This document shows positions 1 to 6,101 of a stretch of 9,112 nucleotides of DNA, one piece after another (within the stretch, counting starts at the first letter, position 1; each line of letters begins with the position of its first letter). This DNA comes from an uncultured Hungatella sp. Its GTDB lineage: Bacteria > Bacillota > Clostridia > Lachnospirales > Lachnospiraceae. Made by a program: the position numbers and the translations under genes. The notes beneath the pieces are model-generated. The model was not told the DNA's origin. It searched no databases and worked only from the letters and a program-made list of their open reading frames with translations. The stretch covers positions 1 through 9,112 of the forward strand of contig CAJUPQ010000104.1 in assembly GCA_910588505.1 (NCBI GenBank). The letters run 5' to 3'.

Positions 1-1247
1 CGCATCCGCGACGACAACTTCAAATATTTTACGATTTGAAGATAAAACCTCGTTTGGGCTTTCTGCCCCAAAGCCTCATAGTTAGGTATGGCTCTCTCTA
101 TGTTGGCAATGCGGATCTCCAGATCTTTGATAACCGGCTGATAATCGCTCCTGCATTGCTCCAAAGACTCCTCCCTCCGGCTTTTCTCCTCCTTCTGCCC
201 CTCAAGGCTTTCCAGGCACTGCTCCACATTTGCCCTGGTATCCTCATACACCTTCTTTGCCTGGGAAAACAGAGCCTCCTTAGGCCGCACCCTGTAAAAT
301 GCCCGGTCGGCCCGCCGGGTCTCCTCCTCCAGCCGCTCCATCTCCGGCTTTCTCTCCCACAGCTCCTCCAGAAACTTTTCCTTCCCGGCCAGCTCCTCCA
401 GCTTGGCGTTTTGCGCCCTGGCGCTTCCCAGCTGTTCCCGCAGGCCGTTCTCCCGCCCCTGCCGTTCCTTAATCTTCTCCTCCAGGCCTTTTACTGCCTC
501 TTCGTCCTGCCTTGTAAGCTGTCGGAGCGCCTCCTCCAGCCCGGAGTGACCTGGGGTGTAAATTTCCCTGTCCTCCTCCGAGATCTCCTGGGGCCATAAA
601 AACCCCTCCATAGCCCTGACGATCTTGTCGCTCCCCTCCTCCCGGCGCCGTCTTTCCAGTTTATTTCTGGCCCTGTCAAACAGCTCCTGGTAGTACACGT
701 AAACCGAATTGTCAAAAAGCTCCCCCAGGATCTTATTTTTCTCATCGCTGTCAGCATCCAAAAATTTCTTAAACTCCCCCTGGGCAAGCATAACGATCTT
801 GCGAAACTGTTTCGCGTCCATGCCCAGAAGCTCCTCCATGCGGCCCGTCACCGCTTTCGGGTTTTTGATGGGAGCCTTATCCTCCTCCCAGAGCTGGGCC
901 TTCTGCTGGGCTTTGGCGTACTCCCCTGTCCCCCTGGTCTTCAGATAATGGAGGGTTCTCTCCACCACATGGGTTTTCCCCATATGCTCAAAAGTCAGCT
1001 TCACCACCGTGTCCACAGACCGGTCCACGTGATCGCAGTGCATCATCTCAAAGGTCCTGGATCGGTTGTCCCCCTCCCCGCTGGCCTCCCCGTACAGGGC
1101 CATCATGATCCCGTCAAAGATGGTGGTCTTTCCCGCCCCCGTATCCCCGGTAATCAGATACAGGTTGTGGTCAAACACCCGAAAATCAATGGACGTCCAC
1201 TGGGCATAGGAGCCAAATGCCGTCATCTCCAAAATAACCGGTCTCAT
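1..1247 (-). CDS. sbcC: SbcC, ATPase subunit of the SbcCD nuclease (3' end cut by window edge)
   Basis: Open from ATG at 1247 to the left edge without a stop: 415 codons of a protein normally about 1000 residues. SbcC is the Rad50-like ATPase that, with SbcD, opens and cuts DNA hairpins and processes double-strand ends. Seen here: the N-terminal ABC half, with Walker A GDTGAGKT at residues 34-41, a Q-loop region MLAQGEFKKFLDA around 153-165, then from about residue 200 a long charged Glu/Arg/Lys/Gln-rich stretch that is the ascending coiled-coil arm. The zinc hook (CxxC), descending arm, signature motif and Walker B would lie beyond the window. The start is fixed by an AGGAGG site inside the last codons of sbcD; only 3 bases separate the sbcD stop from this ATG, so the two are surely cotranscribed and probably translationally coupled. 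The frame was checked at several points and shows no disruption. Confidence 0.95.
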   Translation of the reverse strand, partial: MRPVILEMTAFGSYAQWTSIDFRVFDHNLYLITGDTGAGKTTIFDGIMMALYGEASGEGDNRSRTFEMMHCDHVDRSVDTVVKLTFEHMGKTHVVERTLHYLKTRGTGEYAKAQQKAQLWEEDKAPIKNPKAVTGRMEELLGMDAKQFRKIVMLAQGEFKKFLDADSDEKNKILGELFDNSVYVYYQELFDRARNKLERRRREEGSDKIVRAMEGFLWPQEISEEDREIYTPGHSGLEEALRQLTRQDEEAVKGLEEKIKERQGRENGLREQLGSARAQNAKLEELAGKEKFLEELWERKPEMERLEEETRRADRAFYRVRPKEALFSQAKKVYEDTRANVEQCLESLEGQKEEKSRREESLEQCRSDYQPVIKDLEIRIANIERAIPNYEALGQKAQTRFYLQIVKYLKLSSRM

Positions 1248-1250
1248 CCC

Positions 1251-2498
1251 CTACTCCTCCTGTCCCAAAATAAATTCCACCAAATCGTCCGCGTCTCTCT
1301 CCACAGCCTCCCGCATCTCCTCTGCCCCCGCCCCGCTTCTGGCCCGCTCCGCCGCAAAGTGAAACAGCTCTGTCTCCTTCTCGTCCGGCTCCTCGCCTGC
1401 CTTCCGCTCCCGGTACAGCTCGGTAAAATATTCCTCTACAGATTTTTCCTCTCTCCTGCCTGTGCCTCCGTTCCCCGACAGGGCGCCAAACTCCCGAAAC
1501 TCGGAGGTGAACTCCATGACCACGCTGCCCCTCTTTCCAAACAGTTCCCTGAAAAATGCCGATATCTCCGGCGTCACTCTTCGGTCCGTTATGACGATCC
1601 GCACGTATTCTCCCTCCGCCCTGCGCTCTTCCTCCTCCCGCTTTATGTCCTCATAAGTTCCTCTGATCTCCCGCATAGGGTGAAGAGGCGCGATCTTTAT
1701 GGTCTCCACCTTGACCTCGCTTCCCTTTGGCCCCAGCTCCACAAGCAGCGGCCCTTTGGCCGGCTGTCTCGTCTCGTCAAAATGGTAGCACAGAGGGGAC
1801 CCGGCATAGCGGACCTGGCTGCGCCCTACAGGGTAGGAGGAGTGGATATGGCCAAGGGCCACGTAATCAAACCCGTCAAACACCTGATAATCCATCTGCC
1901 CCACTCCGCCCACCATGGATTCCGAACCGCCCCGCTCCACCTCCCTGCCCCGGGCAGTCACATTCTGGTGGGCAACAGCCACATTTCGCCTGGAAAAATC
2001 TATATCCTGCCTTTCAAGAAGCCGCCTCATGGCTGTCTCATAGTCCCTTATGGATTCATCCCCCAGCCTGTCCGCGGCCATGGCCGGAAACAGATAGGGA
2101 ATGAGCCAAAAGGTCACCTCCCCCGCTTTGTCCCTCTCAGGGATGGTCACACGGCTCACCGTTTTCTCCATCATCCCCGCCACATAGATGTTCCGCTTAG
2201 CCAGAATATCCCCGGCAAAGGCCAGCCTCTGCCCCGAATCGTGGTTCCCCGCCACCATCAGCACAGGGATCTTCCTATCCTCCAGCCTGGTCAGCATGCC
2301 GTCAAACACGGTCACCGCCTCCCCGGACGGAGCGCTTCTGTCGTAGATATCCCCGGCTATGACCACGGCGTCCGGCTTTATCTCTTCCACCTTTTCCAGA
2401 AACCGGTCCCTCCAAATCTCCTGGTCCTTATTGTCGATCAGGGAAACTCCGTACAGGGATTTGCCAAAATGCAGATCCGCCAAATGTAAAAATCTCAC
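1251..2498 (-). CDS. sbcD: SbcD, exonuclease subunit of the SbcCD nuclease
   Basis: A 415-residue Mre11-type metallophosphoesterase, a normal length for SbcD. It is the Mn-dependent nuclease that partners SbcC in the cytoplasm or nucleoid. All family metal-ligand motifs are visible in order: ADLHFGK (Asp8, His10), GDIYDR (Asp50), GNHDSG (Asn85, His86), AVAHQN (His177) and ALGHIH (His217, His219). After about residue 270 comes the less conserved capping domain, then a Glu/Arg-rich C-terminal tail (about 340-415) as in SbcD homologues that contact the SbcC coiled-coil base. The start is GTG at 2498, preceded by AAGGAG with 7 bases of spacing. First gene of the sbcDC operon, with a promoter-like sequence about 90 bases upstream. 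Antisense open frames over this region are GC-driven shadows. Confidence 0.97.
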   Translation of the reverse strand: MRFLHLADLHFGKSLYGVSLIDNKDQEIWRDRFLEKVEEIKPDAVVIAGDIYDRSAPSGEAVTVFDGMLTRLEDRKIPVLMVAGNHDSGQRLAFAGDILAKRNIYVAGMMEKTVSRVTIPERDKAGEVTFWLIPYLFPAMAADRLGDESIRDYETAMRRLLERQDIDFSRRNVAVAHQNVTARGREVERGGSESMVGGVGQMDYQVFDGFDYVALGHIHSSYPVGRSQVRYAGSPLCYHFDETRQPAKGPLLVELGPKGSEVKVETIKIAPLHPMREIRGTYEDIKREEEERRAEGEYVRIVITDRRVTPEISAFFRELFGKRGSVVMEFTSEFREFGALSGNGGTGRREEKSVEEYFTELYRERKAGEEPDEKETELFHFAAERARSGAGAEEMREAVERDADDLVEFILGQEE

Positions 2499-2586
2499 GT
2501 CCCGACTCCTTCCTCTTACTCCTCTGCTTCTTTTTCTATTCCTTCACTTCGGCCACACCAAAACAAACTCCTGTTTCACTGTCTTT

Positions 2587-2615
2587 AGTATAACGAATTT
2601 TCCCTGAAAACACAA
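2587..2615 (-). promoter_or_regulatory. Probable sigma-A promoter of sbcDC
   Basis: On the minus strand a -35 TTGTGT (2615-2610) is separated by exactly 17 bases from a -10 TATACT (2592-2587). The -10 matches TATAAT at 5 of 6 positions; the -35 matches only TTG. Initiation would fall near 2580, giving an untranslated leader of about 80 bases before the sbcD GTG. It separates sbcDC transcription from the recombinase gene upstream. Predicted from sequence only. Confidence 0.6.
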
Positions 2616-2644
2616 CCTTTCCTCCCGGAATCCTGCCATCCTGT

Positions 2645-2806
2645 TTTAACAAAATGTTAAAGTTCACGGGGCGGGGAAAAATCGGATGAAAACAGGCGTC
2701 AAGCTTGCTTGTAAGGCTGTTTTCATCCGATTTTCCACATCGGGCGAACTCCCGATGCTTCTTGTTTGGCAGAGCCGGACAAGAAGATGCCCACCGTGAA
2801 CAGTAA
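2645..2806. repeat. Multi-stem inverted-repeat element (closing stem enclosing three hairpins)
   Basis: A compact palindromic structure fills most of the 336-base gap between sbcD and the large recombinase. A closing stem GTTCACGG (2662-2669) pairs with CCGTGAAC (2794-2801). Inside are three hairpins: an 18-bp perfect stem (2678-2695 with 2717-2734, loop 21 bases), CATCGGG/CCCGATG (2738-2744 with 2751-2757), and a 13-bp stem 2758-2770 with 2774-2786 closed by an AGA triloop. The last stem holds two T-G positions that are valid wobble pairs only if the plus strand is transcribed. A further TTTAACA/TGTTAAA repeat sits at 2645-2661, overlapping the left flank. It could be an intergenic repeat (REP/MITE-like), a small structured RNA, or an elaborate terminator region. 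No ORF is supported here and no second copy is present in the window. Confidence 0.6.
2677..2734 (-). terminator. Possible intrinsic terminator for the large recombinase gene
   Basis: Read on the minus strand, the 18-bp stem ends ...CCGATTTT followed by one more T and then CCCC, so a strong hairpin ends in a short T run about 100 bases past the recombinase stop. This could stop transcription before the sbcDC promoter. The T run is partly inside the stem and the loop is 21 bases, so it is not a textbook terminator. It may simply be one arm of the larger element. Confidence 0.35.
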
Positions 2807-2834
2807 GGACAAAATAATCAAGGCCGACAGATTT

Positions 2835-4721
2835 TTATAATCCGCCGGCCCTGATGCTTTCCTCTTTACAGGGAAGCTCCTTTAACACTTCCCATACTCC
2901 GTGGCCTCCTCTCCCCTGAAACCGGATATATCCTCCTTTTATCAGTTCTTCCATGCGATTTCTCACCATGTACACCGAACGCCCCATTTCCCCTGCCAGT
3001 TTTCTGGCCGTTGTACCCGGCTCCCCTTTAAGCTTCTCCACGATCCTCCGCCGGTCCAGATACCTTCCTCTTTCCGTCTCCGGCCCAAAAGGATAATCCA
3101 AAAATTCACTGATCCCATAATCTTCGTCCGTGTTGTCAGAAGACAGCTCCATCATCTTCATGGAATCAAAACGTATTTCCATCTGCCACTCATGAACCCT
3201 GATTTCCCGAATATCCTTAAGCATGTGATTTACAGCCGCCTTTTCCATTCCCCCGTTTTCCAGCCGTTTTTTTATGATTTCTATCCTCTGCTCCAGATTC
3301 CGCATTTCCCATTCTCTCCGGATCAATTCATCCTTTTGCTTCCTGATCCCGGCAAGCTCCTGTTCTAATACATCATTCCTTTTCCGGTAATCCTTGTCAG
3401 AGATAACCCCTTCCAAAAATTTGGTAAGCAAAAAGTCTTTTTGGCTTTCCAGACGTCTCTCCTCTTTTTCCACCCATTCCCACTGCTGCCTAACAGGCGT
3501 ATCACCCAGGGCTTTCTTCAGGATCCGAAGGGCGTGATTGATTATGCTGTCTTTATCCTGAGCTTTAAAATCCCAGTATCTGCCGCTTACCTGCTCCAGA
3601 AGCTCAAAAACAGTATTCTCCTCCAGATGAACACTGTTGCATCCTCCGTCAAATTCCTTTGCAGCTTTCCTGACCGAATCCCCTCTCCTTTTGTCTTTTC
3701 TCCCCTTTTCCAGATAACCGCTGCATTTCCATTCAATCACAAAACGCTCCTTATCTGCACATCCCCGCCTCCACGTTCGATAATAAGGCTTCCCGCACTG
3801 TCCGCAGACAAGCTTCCCTGACAGGTGGTACTTTCCGGTACTGTCCCCTTTTAAACCCGCTCCTTTACGTCGAACATGATCTCCCCGGTCGGTCATCGCC
3901 TGGTTGGCCCGTTCCCATAGTTCTGCGTCTACAATGGCGGGAACTGCTCCTTCCTTATAAATCCACTGCTCTTTTGGAACCTTTATTGTCTGTTTCGTTT
4001 CAAAATCATAGTGAAACCGATTCATGATCATGACCCCCTTATACAAAGGGTTTCGGATGATACGCCCCACAGAAGTTGCCGTCAAAGTACTTCCCGTCCT
4101 CTTTACATACCCCTGATTCAGAAAAATATTGGCAATAGCCCGGCTTCCGTATCCGGCCGCGCTGTATTCATAGATCTTTCTGATGATCTGCCTTTCCTCC
4201 TCCTCCACCTTAAGAGAGCCGTCACGCTCTTTTAAAAACCCGAACACCCGTGAGGTCAGCATGGCCTTCCCTCCCTCGATCTGGCGGTGCCGGTGCGCGT
4301 TGTTGATCTTCTTGCTCAGCTCTCTGCTGTATTCCTCCGCCAGTATTGCCTTAATTCCAGTGATCAGGGCGTCATCCGCAGTATAGAATTTCCGCTCTAT
4401 GTACATGAAAAGGCGTTTTCCATGGCTTAACATTCTGTCCAAAAACAGATACCAGTCCTTCACATTCCGCATAAGCCGGTCCTGGCTCTTGATGACAATA
4501 ATATCAAACCTGTCAGCCGTCAGATCATCAAAAAGTCTGTTATACTGGGCCCTTCCTTTGGTGGTAGTGCCGCTTTTCAGCTCCACATATCTGTCCACCA
4601 ACACCCACCCCTGCTCTCTGATACAGGCTTCGCTCTCTAAAACCTGGTTTTTGAGAGCGTCCGCCTGGCTTTCCTCCTCCGTACTGCAGCGGCAGTAGAT
4701 AACCGCCCTTTTTAGAGCCAC
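2835..4721 (-). CDS. Large serine recombinase (integrase/transposase type)
   Basis: A 628-residue member of the large serine recombinase family, which cuts and rejoins DNA at att sites through a phosphoserine linkage. The catalytic domain (about 1-145) begins VIYCRCSTEEE, with Ser13 as the predicted nucleophile and Arg11 beside it; DRLMRN (81-86) matches the active-site DRLxRN motif. A recombinase domain (about 155-280) precedes a zinc ribbon with Cys306, Cys309, Cys333 and Cys361. A charged coiled coil spans about 410-490. The last about 70 residues (556-615) look like a winged helix (TTARKLAGEMGRS, then a GGYIRFQGRGGHG wing), not a standard part of well-studied members. The start is GTG, with AAAGGAGG 8 bases upstream; the preceding small gene's TAA directly abuts it in the same frame. 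Stretches of the gene are AT-richer than sbcD. No cargo genes or att pair are recognisable, so whether it is mobile or domesticated is open. Confidence 0.95.
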   Translation of the reverse strand: MALKRAVIYCRCSTEEESQADALKNQVLESEACIREQGWVLVDRYVELKSGTTTKGRAQYNRLFDDLTADRFDIIVIKSQDRLMRNVKDWYLFLDRMLSHGKRLFMYIERKFYTADDALITGIKAILAEEYSRELSKKINNAHRHRQIEGGKAMLTSRVFGFLKERDGSLKVEEEERQIIRKIYEYSAAGYGSRAIANIFLNQGYVKRTGSTLTATSVGRIIRNPLYKGVMIMNRFHYDFETKQTIKVPKEQWIYKEGAVPAIVDAELWERANQAMTDRGDHVRRKGAGLKGDSTGKYHLSGKLVCGQCGKPYYRTWRRGCADKERFVIEWKCSGYLEKGRKDKRRGDSVRKAAKEFDGGCNSVHLEENTVFELLEQVSGRYWDFKAQDKDSIINHALRILKKALGDTPVRQQWEWVEKEERRLESQKDFLLTKFLEGVISDKDYRKRNDVLEQELAGIRKQKDELIRREWEMRNLEQRIEIIKKRLENGGMEKAAVNHMLKDIREIRVHEWQMEIRFDSMKMMELSSDNTDEDYGISEFLDYPFGPETERGRYLDRRRIVEKLKGEPGTTARKLAGEMGRSVYMVRNRMEELIKGGYIRFQGRGGHGVWEVLKELPCKEESIRAGGL

Positions 4722-4844
4722 TTATGCCTCCTCCTTTAAAAGCGCCAGGAAACGGAGGTGTTCTTCCGGGCTTACTAGCTTCTCATTAACCAGCAATTTG
4801 ACGATTTGACTGAGAATCGCTTGCTCCTTTTGACGAAATTGCAT
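4722..4844 (-). CDS. Small SHOCT-like protein upstream of the large recombinase (40 aa)
   Basis: Reads MQFRQKEQAILSQIVKLLVN at the N-terminus and continues through EKLVSPEEHLRFLALLKEEA, then TAA. The pattern of a helix, a Leu/Val-rich turn, S/T-P-E-E and a second helix F-L-x-L-L resembles SHOCT-type short domains, which often sit next to recombinase genes in clostridia (family knowledge; assignment is inference). A strong GGAGG site lies about 8 bases before ATG 4844. An in-frame ATG at 4883 would give 53 residues, but its ribosome site is weak (AAAGG) and it sits in a hairpin, so 4844 is preferred. TAA (4724-4722) is followed directly by the recombinase GTG in the same frame. Expected role: a small accessory or regulatory partner of the recombinase; no biochemical function can be read from it. 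Confidence 0.6.
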   Translation of the reverse strand: MQFRQKEQAILSQIVKLLVNEKLVSPEEHLRFLALLKEEA

Positions 4845-4879
4845 ATGTGATTCCTCCTTCGGATAATCGGGATTGTCTT

Positions 4880-4910
4880 CCATATGATTGCCTTTTTTAC
4901 AATAATATGG
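4880..4910. promoter_or_regulatory. Imperfect inverted repeat in the leader of the recombinase operon
   Basis: CCATAT (4880-4885) and ATATGG (4905-4910) flank ATTG/CAAT (4887-4890 with 4900-4903) with one mismatch, leaving a 9-base loop. On the minus strand the loop carries the weak AAAGG site and the right arm contains the alternative ATG at 4883. It could hide that upstream start in RNA, or be a protein operator about 90-110 bases downstream of the predicted promoter. Confidence 0.3.
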
Positions 4911-4994
4911 CCACTATCCTGTCCTTTTGCTTCCTTCCATAACTATTTTTTTATGATATGGATCCAAATTTGCTTATCTATCACCATCCTTACT

Positions 4995-5024
4995 ATTATA
5001 TTTTTAATGACATGAAGAGGGCAA
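4995..5024 (-). promoter_or_regulatory. Candidate promoter of the SHOCT-like/recombinase pair
   Basis: Minus strand: a perfect -10 TATAAT (5000-4995), an 18-base spacer, and -35 TTGCCC (5024-5019; TTG plus C match consensus). The -35 lies inside the stem of the hairpin at 5016-5051, so promoter and hairpin overlap. Transcription would begin near 4988 and give a leader of about 140 bases before ATG 4844. Confidence 0.4.
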
Positions 5025-5060
5025 TAAGCCGAACACAGCTTATTGCCCTCTCTTTTTATT
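5016..5060 (+). terminator. Strong hairpin, terminator-like on the plus strand
   Basis: A perfect 14-bp stem, AGAGGGCAATAAGC (5016-5029) with GCTTATTGCCCTCT (5038-5051), loop of 8 bases, followed on the plus strand by CTTTTTATT. On the minus strand, where the permease gene ends 27 bases before it, the hairpin is followed by TCATGTCATT, which is not a T run. It may still stop permease transcripts weakly, but the canonical orientation faces the opposite way, where no gene is supported. Confidence 0.5.
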
Positions 5061-5078
5061 CTCTGATTAAACACACAG

Positions 5079-5837
5079 TCAAAGAAATGCCAGTACACAG
5101 ATTATTCCTCCCATATCCAATTCTATCACCCCGTACTCACACCGAAACACCTGTGACGCGTAGATAATCAGATACCCCAGCCCCGCCTTCGCGGACAGAA
5201 ACTCCCCGATGATCACACCCACCAGGCACAATCCCACATTAACCTTCATATTGCTGATGATCAGAGGAATGGACGACGGGATCAGCACCTTAGTCAGCAC
5301 ATCTCTCTTTGTCCCTCCAAGGGACCGGATCAGCCGGATCTTATCCGGGTCTGTCTGCATAAACCCTGTGTGCAGCGTCAAAATAGACCCAAACACCGCC
5401 ACGGACACCGCCGTCACGATGATAGTCTTCATATTGTTCCCCATCCACACGATCAGCAGCGGCGCCAGTGCGGACTTTGGCAGACTGTTTAACATCACCA
5501 GATACGGCTCCAGAACCTCCGAAAGACTCCGGCTCCCCCACAGGGCCACAGCCGCGGCCACCCCCACAGCCACCACCAGAAAAAAACTCACAAGGGTCTC
5601 AAAAAGCGTCACCCCAATATGGTGAAAAATACTCCCGTCTCCAGCCATAACAAGAAAACATTTCCAGATCCTTACAGGGGAACTGAAAATAAAAGAATCA
5701 ATCAGACCAAGCTGTGTACAAAGCTCCCACAGCGCCAGCAAAAGCACCAGAACCATAGCCCGGCAAATTCTCACCTGCCGTTTGTGCAGTTTCTCCTTGG
5801 CAAGAAATTCCTGTTGAGACATGGAAAGGTCGCTCAT
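5079..5837 (-). CDS. ABC transporter permease, nitrate/sulfonate/taurine (SsuC/TauC/ThiX) family
   Basis: A 252-residue inner-membrane permease that would form the channel of an importer energised by the ATPase encoded just upstream. Hydrophobic segments lie around residues 25-45, 76-98, 110-132, 137-158, 198-212 and 240-252. The ATPase-docking (EAA-like) loop is RSLGGTKRDVLTKVLIPSSI at 171-190, followed by the usual GEFLSAKAGLGYLI region (211-224). The start ATG 5837 has AAAGGGGGG about 6 bases upstream. After SQVF (228-231) the sequence departs from the family's usual K-L-D-L-V-M pattern and stops at 252, about 15-20 residues before homologues usually end; a shortened or drifted C-terminus is likely. 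The substrate cannot be told from the permease and no binding protein is adjacent. Confidence 0.92.
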   Translation of the reverse strand: MSDLSMSQQEFLAKEKLHKRQVRICRAMVLVLLLALWELCTQLGLIDSFIFSSPVRIWKCFLVMAGDGSIFHHIGVTLFETLVSFFLVVAVGVAAAVALWGSRSLSEVLEPYLVMLNSLPKSALAPLLIVWMGNNMKTIIVTAVSVAVFGSILTLHTGFMQTDPDKIRLIRSLGGTKRDVLTKVLIPSSIPLIISNMKVNVGLCLVGVIIGEFLSAKAGLGYLIIYASQVFRCEYGVIELDMGGIICVLAFL

Positions 5838-5874
5838 CCATTTCCCCCCTTTCCTGATTATAGTTTATATTATG

Positions 5875-6081
5875 TCATGGCCCTGAAATGTTTCTATCCC
5901 CCGTCTCTGCGTCCCCTCTGGCAAAAGCCTCGCAGAACCCATCCGGCATACTCCCGTCCTTTGCGTCCTCCTCCCGAAACCACGCCATGACCTGCTCCTC
6001 AAAGATCTTCCCCTCCTCGTCCACTTTAACCAGCTGACCGTACCGCTTTCTCTCCTCCGGGGAAAGTCTGCCGCTATACAC
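5875..6081 (-). CDS. Hypothetical small protein (68 aa) between ABC genes
   Basis: Not recognised. Starts GTG 6081, 20 bases after the ATPase stop, and ends 37 bases before the permease start. It is rich in Glu, Asp, Arg and Gly, has no membrane segment or signal peptide, and begins V/MYSGRLSPEERKRYGQLVK. The first two thirds look like two charged helices; the tail (FARGDAETGDRNISGP) looks unstructured. Codon use (many GAG, GTG, CTG) fits the neighbours, favouring real coding. Against it: the nearest purine-rich site (GAGGGG) touches the GTG with no spacing, and a TGA lies 6 bases upstream in frame, so the start is uncertain and it may be the remnant of a longer gene. Position suggests a link with the transporter only by context. 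Confidence 0.45.
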   Translation of the reverse strand: MYSGRLSPEERKRYGQLVKVDEEGKIFEEQVMAWFREEDAKDGSMPDGFCEAFARGDAETGDRNISGP

Positions 6082-6101
6082 CCCTCAAACAGCTGCCCCT
6101 C

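Noticed and set aside
36..599. Plus-strand frame of 187 codons at the left edge
   Set aside because: Antisense to the sbcC coiled-coil arm; its Leu/Pro-rich product is the reverse-strand image of Glu/Arg/Lys codons.
948..2489. Long plus-strand open frame (513 codons) over sbcD and the start of sbcC
   Set aside because: Lies antisense to sbcD, which has all its catalytic motifs. The plus-strand product is His/Pro/Leu-rich with no domain, as expected for a GC-rich shadow.
2499..2834. Remaining 3' portion of the ABC permease on the far side of the recombinase
   Set aside because: Looked for a permease C-terminal fragment that would prove insertion into that gene; none of the frames here reads like one.
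4915..4925. Shared word TATCCTGTCCT / TACCCTGTCCT upstream of both recombinase genes (also 7711-7721)
   Set aside because: Ten of eleven bases match, but a hit this good between two regions of about 250 bases is expected by chance, so it is not evidence of a common site.
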